The notes under the pieces: model-generated
What the model was told of the DNA's origin: nothing
Databases searched by the model: none
Seen by the model: only the letters and a program-made list of their open reading frames with translations
In this document: piece by piece, positions 1-9,166 of the stretch
Layout: every line of letters begins with the position of its first letter
Numbering within the stretch: the stretch's first letter is position 1
DNA from: Candidatus Obscuribacterales bacterium
Lineage (GTDB): Bacteria > Cyanobacteriota > Vampirovibrionia > Obscuribacterales > Obscuribacteraceae
DNA length: 64,000 nt
NCBI GenBank assembly: GCA_020050835.1
Contig: JAGVKB010000073.1
Location: 1 to 64,000, forward strand
Direction: 5' to 3'
Program-made: the position numbers and the translations under genes

Positions 1-2653
1 GCAAAGCGAATCCAGTAGACTCGTAAGATGAGCCGCTTACGAATTGAATACTTCCCGACAGACTGTCAAAGACTACAGCTCCTCTTTGGATAAAGATGCC
101 TGAACCCGATATGTCGATCGTTCCTCCGCCTGAAGCCGGATTTCGCTGCAGGAGTCCAAGTCCGGTCCCAAAATCGCTGACGAACACATTGGTGCCAAAC
201 AAACTGGTGTCTGTCACTATTCCCCCTGAAAGAGCAGGACTAATGAAGCCTGCCCCTCTAGTCGAGAAATAATCGGCAAGATTAGTGCTTGACGTAAGTC
301 CGGATCCCAACTCAATACCACCTCCCGAAAATGAGTCTACGGTACCTACAGCACGAACACTGAAGGAGTCTGTCTCCCCAGAGATGTTGCCGGAAGCCAG
401 CAGTATGATGTCTCCCCCATTGGCCCGGAAGCTTAGAAAACTAGCCAGATCGACGTCACCGGCAAGCGCCTTTCCAACTATGCTTCCTCCTGTTGAGATA
501 AGGCTTCCACCGATGGAAGTGTTACCAGTGGTGGAAATGAGAGTGACAGACCCAGCCGAAGCGATGTCCGAATTGGACAGGGTGCCAAATCCAGGCGCAC
601 CAGAACTCAAAGTCCCGGACTGAACTATAGTTCCTGTGCCAGTTCTCACGCCAGTCTGCCCGCTCAAGCCGACCGGGCCGCCCTCACTGATAATTGAACC
701 GAGGTCGCCAGCATCGACCGCGCCATCCGTACTGATGAGACTGATGCCGGTTACAGCAGCCAGATTGTTGAAACCAGCGAAGGTGAGATCTTCAGCCGCA
801 GATAGCACTATGCTCGTTCCTGCGGAAATATCCAGATTGGCCGACAGATCAATCGTTCCACTCGTCTGAACCAGCACACCACCTGTGGTAGCACCGGTAA
901 GACCGGGATTGATCGCGCCGTTTAGATTGACCGGCACCGGCGCATGACCAGGATCTTGACCAGGTCCAAAGCTCCCCGCTCCTCCTTTTGTGCCTCCTAG
1001 AAAGGTAACCGTTCCGCCAGATACAAAGGGAGCGAAGCCAAAAATAGTCACATCTCCAACAGTGCCAAGTGCTCCTCCATCAGTACTTACAGTTCCGTTC
1101 ACAGTCACCGAAGATTGTCCGATGATAGTAACTGCCCCTCCGTCCGAACCGCCAGTTGAACGAGTGTCGATACCACCCACCGTCACGTTTCCGGAGGCGC
1201 CGGAGCCGCTGCTGTTGTCTCCGGCAATGATAATGACGCTTCCACCAGAGGTTGTACCACTCGTATCGATTTGCGCCCCGAAGAGGCTGACATTGCCGCC
1301 CGCTGTCGAAGCTGGTCCGATCGTGTAAGTGGTAGTGTTATTGGTCTGTTGCGGAAACGCCGGGGGGGAGAAATTGAATCCGGCAACGATATAGAGATTT
1401 CCGCCCGGTCCGGAACTGTTTGATAAATCGATAGTGGCAACGCCGGATGAGAAGACTCCATCCCGCCCGAGCAGTGCTAAGTCCTGTCCCGGAAGCGGTG
1501 AGAGACTCGTCAAGATTACAGGTCCTCCAGAGTTGGCTATCGTCGGGTCACCGGTCAAAGCTATGTTTCCCATTCGAAGGTCTCCAGATGAAACATAGAT
1601 ATGGGCTTCGCCGGCATTGACGTTTACCTGAGCACGAATTTCGTCTACCGCCGCCCGAGCCAACCCGTCACCGGAAAAAATATTCAGTTCTCTGGCAGAC
1701 AGAAGCCCTCCAAACACATGGGTATTTAACTTTTCAACAAGCAGGGCGTTACCCAGATTGATATCGGACAGAACGGCGCTTATATGCCCGAGATTGTTGT
1801 TGATATTCAAGTTGGCTCCCGGCGCCGCGGCAATGCTCACCGCGCCGAGGGTAGAGCTAATCAAACCGCTGTTGGTCACGACACCGGAAGCGGAATTGAA
1901 ATTTACTCCCTGTCCTCCGCTCACTAAAGCTTGTGAGGTAGCCGTCGAAAGGTTGCTTATGTTGTTGGCGGCAATAATGTTTAGGACGCCAGAAGCTATT
2001 ATTTGTCCGTAGTTTAGAACCTCGCTCGCCGATGTGATTGCAAGATTCACCGAGCTTTGACTGCCATAGGTCGAAATCAAACCTCCTCCACCGACCAGTA
2101 CCGAGCCGGCGTTGATCGCAACTGAGCCAGTTCCGCCGTCAAGAAGGTGAATCGACCCCAGTGCGTTGAGCGCCCCCTCTATATTCAAAGGGCTGCCCGG
2201 GGATGTAAAAATAGACACGCCAGCCGGAACCACTAACGACAACAACTCGGGAACATTTCCCAGCGTTTGCAGGTTAAGATGCCCGCTTACAGCTATTCCC
2301 TCGTGGTTGATTACAAGATGTTGAGCCTGCCCTGCCACTATTTGTGAGATAGCAGCCAATTCAGCTGCCGTTACGTGGTCTCCTGCCATCACAGTGCGCT
2401 GAACTTCCCCAACGGTGATGACCGCTCGGCCCGATGCACCGAGCATTTCCTCTCCCACATGGATATTGGCGGTCCGATTGGAAAGATCCAGCCCGACCGG
2501 TGCTTCGCCCCCTGCATGCAGCAGACCGTCGCCTGCATGTTCACTGGGTTGTGCGACAGCCGACTCAGCCGCCTCGACAGCATATGCCGGGCGGATCGGT
2601 GTCAGACTGATAAGTAGGGATACCGTTACGAGAACCGATAGAAGGCGTCTCAT
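1..2653 (-). CDS. Large secreted beta-helix adhesin (filamentous-haemagglutinin-like), 3' end outside the window
   Basis: Reading the minus strand from the ATG at 2653 gives about 884 codons with no stop before the left edge, so this is the N-terminal part of a larger protein. Residues 1-25 form a signal peptide (MRRLL, a hydrophobic stretch, then cleavage after AYA). The rest is almost wholly Gly/Ser/Thr/Asn/Val with short alternating strands such as VNLAI, GSVTLIS and GGNVSLFG, the composition of right-handed beta-helix exoproteins of the haemagglutinin/two-partner-secretion kind. Export to the surface as an adhesin is inferred. No TpsB-like transporter is seen here. A weak GGGGG precedes the start. 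The short plus-strand frames over this region are shadows. Confidence 0.8.
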   Translation of the reverse strand, partial: MRRLLSVLVTVSLLISLTPIRPAYAVEAAESAVAQPSEHAGDGLLHAGGEAPVGLDLSNRTANIHVGEEMLGASGRAVITVGEVQRTVMAGDHVTAAELAAISQIVAGQAQHLVINHEGIAVSGHLNLQTLGNVPELLSLVVPAGVSIFTSPGSPLNIEGALNALGSIHLLDGGTGSVAINAGSVLVGGGGLISTYGSQSSVNLAITSASEVLNYGQIIASGVLNIIAANNISNLSTATSQALVSGGQGVNFNSASGVVTNSGLISSTLGAVSIAAAPGANLNINNNLGHISAVLSDINLGNALLVEKLNTHVFGGLLSARELNIFSGDGLARAAVDEIRAQVNVNAGEAHIYVSSGDLRMGNIALTGDPTIANSGGPVILTSLSPLPGQDLALLGRDGVFSSGVATIDLSNSSGPGGNLYIVAGFNFSPPAFPQQTNNTTTYTIGPASTAGGNVSLFGAQIDTSGTTSGGSVIIIAGDNSSGSGASGNVTVGGIDTRSTGGSDGGAVTIIGQSSVTVNGTVSTDGGALGTVGDVTIFGFAPFVSGGTVTFLGGTKGGAGSFGPGQDPGHAPVPVNLNGAINPGLTGATTGGVLVQTSGTIDLSANLDISAGTSIVLSAAEDLTFAGFNNLAAVTGISLISTDGAVDAGDLGSIISEGGPVGLSGQTGVRTGTGTIVQSGTLSSGAPGFGTLSNSDIASAGSVTLISTTGNTSIGGSLISTGGSIVGKALAGDVDLASFLSFRANGGDIILLASGNISGETDSFSVRAVGTVDSFSGGGIELGSGLTSSTNLADYFSTRGAGFISPALSGGIVTDTSLFGTNVFVSDFGTGLGLLQRNPASGGGTIDISGSGIFIQRGAVVFDSLSGSIQFVSGSSYESTGFAL

Positions 2654-3138
2654 GAGGCTACCCCCAACGCACTATCTAATCCATTTTTGCATGAAGATTT
2701 CTAGCCTTGGTGTATTTGACGGGTTAAAGAAAGAAATGACTTGAATTTCCCATCTCTCCATTGAAACACCCCCTTGCCTGGAGCGACATGCGACTCTAAT
2801 CGTCGCAGCAGTTCTTTAGCTGTTCAAAGTGAATCAAGCTGTCCAAGCGGTTAGAGCGGGCCCGCAGGCTGCTTCCGGAGCGTTTCCCTGAAAGTGTGGA
2901 CGGACGTTGTCCCGGCAAGTTTTTCGATCGCGATTACAAGGCGGTAGGCCAATATGCAGATTTGAATCATTGCAAACTGTCGTACAAAGCGGTAGCCGAT
3001 CTCCGCCTGGCGCTGCCTGATGTTCGAATAACATTCGACAGCCCTTAAAGCAATATCCGGGGACCGTTAAGTCCCCGGACTAATGCATTCAGCGTGTCTG
3101 GCAGGAGCTTTAGCGCTCCGCTATGACCGGTGGTTCAA
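2654..3138. other. Intergenic region between the adhesin gene and groEL
   Basis: This 485-bp stretch holds no convincing gene; a 66-codon minus-strand frame (2834-3034) has no family resemblance and no ribosome site. It contains the stem-loop at 3056-3079 and a smaller one at 3103-3118 (GGAGC, six-base loop, GCTCC). It must also carry the adhesin promoter on the minus strand, but I see no clear -35/-10 pair. Confidence 0.5.
3056..3079 (-). terminator. Stem-loop downstream of groEL
   Basis: A perfect 9-bp inverted repeat (TCCGGGGAC / GTCCCCGGA) with a six-base loop lies about 60 bp past the groEL stop. On the minus strand only TATTGCTTTAA follows, so there is no true U-tract. It may be a weak terminator or an mRNA 3' stabiliser. 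Confidence 0.4.
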
Positions 3139-4770
3139 TTAGAACTCACCCATGCCGGCGCCGGCTGGCATGGCGTTCTTTTTTTCCTCGGGCACATCCA
3201 CTACCAGAGCTTCGGTGGTGAGGAACATCGCGGCGATTGAGGCAGCGTTTTGAAGAGCAACGCGCTCAACCTTGGCCGGATCGATGATACCTTCCTTGGC
3301 CATGTCTACGTACTGGAATGTCTGAGCATTGAAGCCAATCCCTTCCTTTTCGCTCTTGACCTTTTCGACCACGACTTCACCGGAGAGTCCGGCGTTGTCA
3401 GCGATCTGGCGGACGGGAGCTTCGAAGGACTTGACGACGATGTCGAAACCGGTCTTTTCGTCACCTTGAAGAGCCTTGTATTCCTTGCACTCGGCCAACT
3501 TCTTGACCAAGCCGAGCAAGGTGGTGCCACCACCAGGTACATAGCCTTCTTCGACCGCGGCGCGGGTCGCATTCAGAGCATCTTCAAGACGCAGTTTGCG
3601 ATCCTTGAGCTCGGTTTCGGTAGCGGCGCCGACTTTGATTACGGCTACACCACCGGAGAGCTTCGCGAGACGCTCTTGCAGCTTCTCTTTGTCGAAGCTG
3701 GAATCGGTCTCTTCGATCTGGCGCTTGATCAGTCCGACGCGCTTTTGAACTTCAGCCTTGTTTTCGTTGCCAGCAACGATCGTGGTCTTGTCCTTGGTGA
3801 TCCGAACTTGGCGAGCCTTGCCGAGCATCTCCATCGTGACGTTCTCGAGCTTCAGACCTGCTTCTTCAGCGATTACTTGACCGCCGGTCAGAATAGCGAT
3901 GTCCTTCAACATCTCTTTTCTTCTGTCGCCGAAGCCAGGAGCTTTCACCGAGCAGCAGCGAAGAACTTGACGCAGGTGGTTGACAACCAGCGTAGCCAGC
4001 GCTTCACCTTCGACATCTTCAGCGATCAACAGGAGCGGACGGCCAGCGCGCGCTACCTTCTCTAGCACCGGTACGAGGTCGGCGAGCAGGTTGACCTTCT
4101 TGTCGACACAGAGGATGAACGGCTCGTCGAGCACTGCTTCCATCTTCTCGCTGTCGGTCACGAAGTAAGCCGAGACGTAGCCCTTGTCGAACTGCATACC
4201 TTCGACGCACTCGAGCTCTGTGGAAAGAGACTTCGACTCTTCGACGGTGATGACGCCATCCTTGCCTACTTTGTCCATCGCATCAGCGATCAACTTGCCG
4301 ATCTCTTCGTCATTGCCAGCAGAGATTGTGGCAACTTGCTGCCAGGCGGTCTTATTTTCGACCGGCTTGGCAATCTTCTTGATTTCAGCTACGGCAGCCG
4401 TCACGGCCTTGTTGATCCCGCGACGCAGAACCATCGGGTTGGCACCGGCAGCGACGTTACGAAGACCTTCCTTGACCATTGCTTGCGCAAGAACGGCAGC
4501 GGTGGTCGTGCCATCGCCGGCCGAATCATTGGTCTTGGTGCAGACTTCACGAATCAGTTGAGCGCCGGCATTTTCGAGGTGGTCGGGCAGCTCGATCTCC
4601 TTGGCGATGGTGACACCATCATTGACGATTTGCGGAGCGCCAAACTTCTTTTCGAGAACCACATTGCGTCCGGCCGGACCCAGGGTGATTTTGACAGTGT
4701 TGGCGACCTGATCGACACCACGCTCCAGGGCGCGGCGTGCTTCTTCTTCATAAACTATTTGCTTTGGCAT
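3139..4770 (-). CDS. groEL: Chaperonin GroEL (60 kDa)
   Basis: Cytoplasmic ATP-driven folding chamber that works with GroES. The start is taken at 4770 ([13 protein letters not shown]), 13 codons inside the longest frame, because GGAGAGG lies just upstream; this gives 543 residues, the usual family length. Visible signatures are the ATP-site GDGTTT motif in the equatorial domain (near residue 85), the apical domain, and EEGYVPGGG near residue 400. The tail ends GAGMGEF rather than the Gly-Met repeat of E. coli. It follows groES by 58 bp on the same strand, a standard groESL operon. The 271-codon antisense frame at 3250-4065 is a shadow. Confidence 0.98.
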   Translation of the reverse strand: MPKQIVYEEEARRALERGVDQVANTVKITLGPAGRNVVLEKKFGAPQIVNDGVTIAKEIELPDHLENAGAQLIREVCTKTNDSAGDGTTTAAVLAQAMVKEGLRNVAAGANPMVLRRGINKAVTAAVAEIKKIAKPVENKTAWQQVATISAGNDEEIGKLIADAMDKVGKDGVITVEESKSLSTELECVEGMQFDKGYVSAYFVTDSEKMEAVLDEPFILCVDKKVNLLADLVPVLEKVARAGRPLLLIAEDVEGEALATLVVNHLRQVLRCCSVKAPGFGDRRKEMLKDIAILTGGQVIAEEAGLKLENVTMEMLGKARQVRITKDKTTIVAGNENKAEVQKRVGLIKRQIEETDSSFDKEKLQERLAKLSGGVAVIKVGAATETELKDRKLRLEDALNATRAAVEEGYVPGGGTTLLGLVKKLAECKEYKALQGDEKTGFDIVVKSFEAPVRQIADNAGLSGEVVVEKVKSEKEGIGFNAQTFQYVDMAKEGIIDPAKVERVALQNAASIAAMFLTTEALVVDVPEEKKNAMPAGAGMGEF

Positions 4771-4828
4771 ATTTACCAGTTCCTCTCCTGTTATTGGGAA
4801 CAACAATTACGTCAGTTGAAAAACCGAA

Positions 4829-5134
4829 TTAGCCGATCACTGCGAGTAGATCGCGCTCGGCAAGAATCAGATACTCGACACCTTCAATTTTTACTTCAGT
4901 GCCGGAATACTTTGCGAAGAGAACTTTGTCGCCCACCTTAACTTCCATCGGCATGCGACTTCCCTTCTCATCGAACTTGCCGGGTCCGATTGCCAGTACT
5001 TCGCCCTGTTGCGGCTTTTCTTTCGCCGTGTCAGGAAGGACGATTCCACCTGAAGTCTTCTCCTCAGCATCCAACTTTTTGACGACGACTCGGTCGGCTA
5101 GTGGTTTCAAAAGTAGCTTTGTTGCTGTAGCCAA
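4829..5134 (-). CDS. groES: Co-chaperonin GroES (10 kDa), TTG start
   Basis: Heptameric lid of the GroEL chamber. The 101-residue product has the typical core: PLADRVVVK at the N-terminus, the mobile loop around [19 protein letters not shown], the GEVLAIGPG strand and a C-terminal [17 protein letters not shown]. No ATG precedes this core; TTG at 5134 sits six bases after a perfect AGGAGG, so I take it as the start. This matches family length, whereas the longest frame would add nine unlikely residues. First gene of the groES-groEL operon. No CIRCE element is visible upstream (5135-5330), so heat control is probably not HrcA-type. Confidence 0.96.
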   Translation of the reverse strand: MATATKLLLKPLADRVVVKKLDAEEKTSGGIVLPDTAKEKPQQGEVLAIGPGKFDEKGSRMPMEVKVGDKVLFAKYSGTEVKIEGVEYLILAERDLLAVIG

Positions 5135-5330
5135 GGCTAATCCTCCTAATCTGAATTGCAACTCAAAACACGATCGTCCGGGACCAGAACGCTTCTTCAG
5201 CGCCTTCTATCTCCAGACCAATCAATAGTAGGAGTGTAGCGAGGAAACGCTTTGCTATCCTAGCTTTCCCCGATTTTCTTAATGATCATCTTTAAAGTCT
5301 TCGAATCCCAGCTCGGCAATGAGACGAGCC

Positions 5331-6992
5331 TCACAACTCGCCGGCTTTCCGCTTGCTGGTTTTCATCCAGCTGGCGTACTCCGGCGCGACTTCCAAATGG
5401 CTTTTCAATTTTGACTGCCGCTCGCTAATGACGGAGAGTTTTGCCTGGCGAGCCAGCTCTTCCCAAGAGATCTGCCCGGTGGTAGGAAGCCCTGACATCG
5501 TCACCTTAACTCTATCTCTACCTTCAAACTTCGCTACATCTAGAGCTTGCTCGGCGGATTTCAAAAGCTCTTCGGCATTATGGGCGTTGTGTGGGAAAGA
5601 TGACAAGCCGATCGATACGGTTACCATGCCGATACCCGGGGCGGCTTCAGTGCGAATTCTGTGCCTGAGCCTCTCGGCAACGTCGGTTGCACTCGCCAAC
5701 CCGGTCTCCGGCAGTAGAATTGCCAGCTCCTCTCCGCCGTATCGACAAGGAATATCGATGTCTCTGAGCGTCCCTTTCACCAGACGAGCCACATGTCTGA
5801 TTGCTTCATCACCCTTTTCATGCCCGAGATGTTCATTAATATGAGAGAGATGGTCGATGTCGACCAGCATTAAGGCGAGATCTCGCTTATGACGCTGAGA
5901 ACGCTCGGTCTCCTTCAGCAGAGAATCTTCAAAATGCCAGCGATTGTAAAGCCCGGTATGACCGTCTTGAATCGACTGGGCGGTAGCGCTTTCATGGGTA
6001 AGTGCAACATTGAGCGCGGTCGTCACTTGCGAAACCAGAGACTCGAGCAGATCGATCTGTTCTCGATGAAAAGCTCGAGCATCAGTGGAAAATACCATCA
6101 ACACTCCCATCGGCTCATGATCATGGACCATCGGCAACGCTACCACCGAACCAAAAATGCTACCGCCAGTGGAGCGAGGCAATCCATACATATGAGCATT
6201 GGAGTCCTGGATGTACTCAGTCTTACCCGAGCTCATCGCCCGCCCGGCAATCGTCCCGTCGACCGAGAGATCAAACTCACTGATCGATGCTCCTTCCAGC
6301 CCCTTAAAGGCGGCCAGATTGAAGGCCCGCCGGGAAGGATCGTAAAGAAGAACGGCGCAATTAGGAGTGTTGCCCAGAACGAGCGCAGTGTCGGAGGCTA
6401 TTTGCAAAACCTCGGGTGCACTCAACACACTGCCAGAAAGTGCGCAGGAAGTTTTGTACAAGGTGCCCAGCCGCTCGCGTTCATATTCGCTGCGTCCATA
6501 CAGGATGGAATTGGCGATTGCCATCGCCACCACGTCAGCGACATCCTTATAAAAGTCGATGTTCGATAGAGTGCTCGCTTCAGTCAGGTCTAGCAAAGCC
6601 GCTCCCACCATCAAATTGGCTGTGATCAGCGGCAAAGCGAACTGCGCGGCTGAATTCTCGCGGCGCATGACCGAAGCGCTAATGTCGGGGGCCGAATCGC
6701 CGGGACTGATGCTGAATGGCATGCGCTTCTGCACCACATGTTTGAGCAAACTCTCGGCAGCAAAGGGCACTACTCGCAAAGTTTCAATCGATGATTCCGA
6801 ATACCCCTTTGATGCCATCAATTTGAGCGCCAGGCTTTCGTTGTCGGAAAGAAAGATAGCCACCTTGGCACCGCCGGCCAGGTCTGCAAACAAGAGGGCC
6901 GCAGCATCCAGTACATCTTTCAAATGCAAGGAGGAGAACAGTGCCTTTTGCATCATTATGTAGCGAGGCAAAAGATTGCCGTCTGGCGTCAT
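5331..6992 (-). CDS. GAF-GAF-GGDEF diguanylate cyclase
   Basis: Predicted to make cyclic di-GMP from two GTP. Starting at 6992 (MTPDGNLLPRYIM, strong GGAGG five to six bases upstream; 13 codons inside the longest frame) it has 553 residues: GAF-like domain at about 15-165, a second GAF at about 185-340, then GGDEF at about 345-510. The active-site motif is GGEEL near residue 419, and an RDID inhibitory I-site lies five residues before it, so product inhibition is likely. No transmembrane segment is seen; the protein should be soluble and respond to a small ligand through the GAF domains. It stands alone, divergent from the HIT gene. Confidence 0.92.
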   Translation of the reverse strand: MTPDGNLLPRYIMMQKALFSSLHLKDVLDAAALLFADLAGGAKVAIFLSDNESLALKLMASKGYSESSIETLRVVPFAAESLLKHVVQKRMPFSISPGDSAPDISASVMRRENSAAQFALPLITANLMVGAALLDLTEASTLSNIDFYKDVADVVAMAIANSILYGRSEYERERLGTLYKTSCALSGSVLSAPEVLQIASDTALVLGNTPNCAVLLYDPSRRAFNLAAFKGLEGASISEFDLSVDGTIAGRAMSSGKTEYIQDSNAHMYGLPRSTGGSIFGSVVALPMVHDHEPMGVLMVFSTDARAFHREQIDLLESLVSQVTTALNVALTHESATAQSIQDGHTGLYNRWHFEDSLLKETERSQRHKRDLALMLVDIDHLSHINEHLGHEKGDEAIRHVARLVKGTLRDIDIPCRYGGEELAILLPETGLASATDVAERLRHRIRTEAAPGIGMVTVSIGLSSFPHNAHNAEELLKSAEQALDVAKFEGRDRVKVTMSGLPTTGQISWEELARQAKLSVISERQSKLKSHLEVAPEYASWMKTSKRKAGEL

Positions 6993-7117
6993 AGATTCCT
7001 CCCCGAAACAATCCGTAGTCGCATCAAGCACTTAGTACCCAGCCCGGACCTTTAATTACCATATCTAAGTCCCTCTCCGTCCCCTAGATTAAGCGACGAG
7101 TCTGATTCAGCTTCCAT

Positions 7118-7134
7118 TGACGCGACATGCGTCA
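7118..7134. promoter_or_regulatory. Inverted repeat in the cyclase/HIT divergent region
   Basis: TGACGC and GCGTCA form a perfect 6-bp inverted repeat with a five-base spacer, between two divergent genes and 70 bp before the HIT start. It could be a small dimeric-repressor site, but it is short and no second copy was seen. Confidence 0.25.
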
Positions 7135-7204
7135 TACTTATCTGTTGTCGTCGGCTCGACAGACAACCCTCGTTCAAGCCGCTTCAATGCAAACGGAGAT
7201 TATT

Positions 7205-7555
7205 ATGGGACAGAGCGTGCGCGATTCGAATTGTATTTTTTGCAAGATTCTAGAAAAGAAGATACCGGCGACGATAGTTAGTGAAGGCAGCGACCATATA
7301 GCGATTCGAGACGTAAGCCCGCAGGCTCCCAGTCATATTCTTGTCATTCCAAGCGATCACATTGCAGACATACGCGAGTTCAAACAGTCAGAAGCGCTCG
7401 GAAAGCTTTTCCAGACTGCAACCAGCATCGCCAAACTAGAGCAACTGGAATCATTTCGATTAGTAGTAAACACTGGAGCAGAAGCCGGGCAAACCGTTTT
7501 CCACTTGCATATTCACCTGCTGGCAGGACGAGCGATGCAATGGCCTCCAGGATAG
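7205..7555 (+). CDS. HIT-family nucleotide hydrolase (HinT-like)
   Basis: Small purine-nucleoside phosphoramidase/hydrolase of the histidine-triad superfamily. The hallmark HLHIHLLAG lies near the C-terminus, and the N-terminus has the CIFCKI motif typical of HinT proteins. I start at 7205 (MGQSVRDSNCIFC, GGAG eight bases upstream), giving 116 residues, close to the family norm; the longest frame adds 26 residues without resemblance. The physiological substrate cannot be told from sequence. Confidence 0.93.
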   Translation: MGQSVRDSNCIFCKILEKKIPATIVSEGSDHIAIRDVSPQAPSHILVIPSDHIADIREFKQSEALGKLFQTATSIAKLEQLESFRLVVNTGAEAGQTVFHLHIHLLAGRAMQWPPG

Positions 7556-7784
7556 ATGTAGCAGTTTGATGCAACTACGCGGCGCCGCCATTGCCGGCTG
7601 ATTCAATTCGTAAATCAATCGTGCGAATCATGGAACCTCAGGATGCCCTGTTACGTCACTTACGGAAGTGGGGGTAAATTTTGTAACGTAGTGACCAAAA
7701 GTGGTCGTTTCAGGCAGTTGCGAAATGGGTATGACGAACGTGTGAAGGCTATTGCCTTTGCAGGTGACAATGAGGGCTATCCCA

Positions 7785-7988
7785 ATGCTTACTCAAGAAA
7801 AAGGTGAACAAGTCCTTTGGATGGCGGATTGCTACAGCCTAGCAAAACGGTTTCCAAATCCACGCACCTGGATGGCATTGCTCGAACCTGCAGACCCGAA
7901 TCTCAATCCATTTCATTATTGGTTGTGGATGGAAATTTGGAAAGCGTCGCACTCCGATTCCGATCCGGAACCGAAGATAGCCTCATAA
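7785..7988 (+). CDS. Small hypothetical protein (67 aa)
   Basis: A 67-codon frame starting at ATG 7785, with GAGGG eight bases upstream. The product is acidic and Trp-rich in the middle (MALLEPADPNLNPFHYWLW), which looks protein-like, but I recognise no family. Its stop codon touches the stop of the convergent nucleotidyltransferase gene with no base between them. It could be spurious; the overlapping +frame at 7817-8077 is less protein-like. Confidence 0.4.
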   Translation: MLTQEKGEQVLWMADCYSLAKRFPNPRTWMALLEPADPNLNPFHYWLWMEIWKASHSDSDPEPKIAS

Positions 7989-9023
7989 CTAGCGCGGAAC
8001 CGGTTCAACAGTGGCTTTCTCGAAGTGTCGAGAGCCATTCTTCACAACGCAGTTGCGTCCAATTACTGAATCTCTGAGAACTGCCGAACGCTCAATGCTG
8101 ACGTTCGACCAGACGACCGTTCCTTCGAGCTCGACATTCTCTTCGATATTGCAATTGTCACCGATCACGACCGTTCCCCTGATAGCGACACCTTTGCCCA
8201 GACGGCTATTCTTTCCGAGCATAAGCTTGCCGTCAATGCGGCAACTGTCGTCGATGACCGAGCCCGCACCGAGCCAGCCCCAGGCCGTTCTCTCACCCGG
8301 GAGATCAACTTTTAGGCGCCCTTCAATGGCGTCAATGTTGGACTGCCTGTACTGTTTGATCGTACCGACATCCGACCAGTACGACTTTATCTCCACACCG
8401 AGCACCGGCAATCCCCGCTCGACCAATGCGGGAAACAGCTGGCGGCCAAATCCAAACTGTCCGGCCGCTGGAATGTGCTTGAAAACCTCCGGTTCGAGGA
8501 TGTAAATTCCGCTCGAAGCCAGGTTGGACAGAGCTTCTTCCTGCAACGGCTTCTCCTGAAATCCCTTGATGAATCCTTCCCCGTCTAGTACAGCCACGCC
8601 AAACTGAGAAACATCATCAACGCGCTTGAGACAGATAGTCGCCAGGGCCTGCTTCCTTTTGTGCTCAGCGACCGCGGCCGAAATGTCAGCATCGGTCAGA
8701 AGGTCACCCATCATGACCAGGAAAGTCTGATCGTCTAAGTACTTGCGCAACGCTCGCACGCCACCGGCATCGCCGGTGAGCTCCGCTTCATAGAGAAAAT
8801 TGAGGTTCATTCCCAACCCGGAGCCGTCTTGGAAAAAATCCCGAATCTGGTCCGGCAGATAGTGGAGATTGGACGACACCTCTAGAATGCGATGTTGCTT
8901 CAAAAGCCGGAGGATGTGCTCCATCACCGGAACATTCGCTACAGGAACCATCGGCTTTGCTATCTGAGTCGTGAGCGGATCTAGTCTCGAACCTACTCCT
9001 GCAGCCAGAACTATCGCCTTCAT
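7989..9023 (-). CDS. Sugar-1-phosphate nucleotidyltransferase (NDP-sugar pyrophosphorylase)
   Basis: Couples a sugar-1-phosphate to an NTP to make an activated sugar for glycan or envelope synthesis. The N-terminal Rossmann-like domain has the signature AAGVGSRLDPLT with IAKPMVPV (residues 7-27); MGDLLTD near residue 105 is the metal site. The C-terminal third is a left-handed beta-helix of hexapeptides (IDDSCRIDGKLMLGKNSRLG), as in mannose-1-phosphate guanylyltransferase and GlmU-type enzymes. The 344-residue length fits. Which sugar and nucleotide it uses is not decided by sequence; GDP-mannose or dTDP-glucose type are both possible. It stands alone. Confidence 0.88.
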   Translation of the reverse strand: MKAIVLAAGVGSRLDPLTTQIAKPMVPVANVPVMEHILRLLKQHRILEVSSNLHYLPDQIRDFFQDGSGLGMNLNFLYEAELTGDAGGVRALRKYLDDQTFLVMMGDLLTDADISAAVAEHKRKQALATICLKRVDDVSQFGVAVLDGEGFIKGFQEKPLQEEALSNLASSGIYILEPEVFKHIPAAGQFGFGRQLFPALVERGLPVLGVEIKSYWSDVGTIKQYRQSNIDAIEGRLKVDLPGERTAWGWLGAGSVIDDSCRIDGKLMLGKNSRLGKGVAIRGTVVIGDNCNIEENVELEGTVVWSNVSIERSAVLRDSVIGRNCVVKNGSRHFEKATVEPVPR

Positions 9024-9166
9024 ATCGCCCTAGTTTCCTCGATGAATTTGTCTTAAACCATCTTTCGCAGAAGCGTTAAGCCTGTCTCCGCTCGGTCTCG
9101 GAGCGCTTACCCTGCTCCGTTATCCTCTCATATCCATGCTGCCTGCTAATCAATCTTTGATATTAC

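Noticed and set aside
1-2400. Several 77-112 codon plus-strand frames rich in Pro and Val
   Set aside because: They are reverse-strand images of the Gly/Ser/Thr-rich adhesin gene, which is open on the minus strand throughout.
2834-3034. 66-codon minus-strand frame between the adhesin gene and groEL
   Set aside because: No ribosome site, no protein-like composition and no family resemblance.
3250-4065. 271-codon plus-strand open frame
   Set aside because: It is antisense to groEL, has no family resemblance or ribosome site, and arises from the codon bias of the gene beneath it.
5135-5330. Possible CIRCE heat-shock element upstream of groES
   Set aside because: No TTAGCACTC-N9-GAGTGCTAA or near match is present; GAGTGTAGC near 5231 lacks the paired arm.
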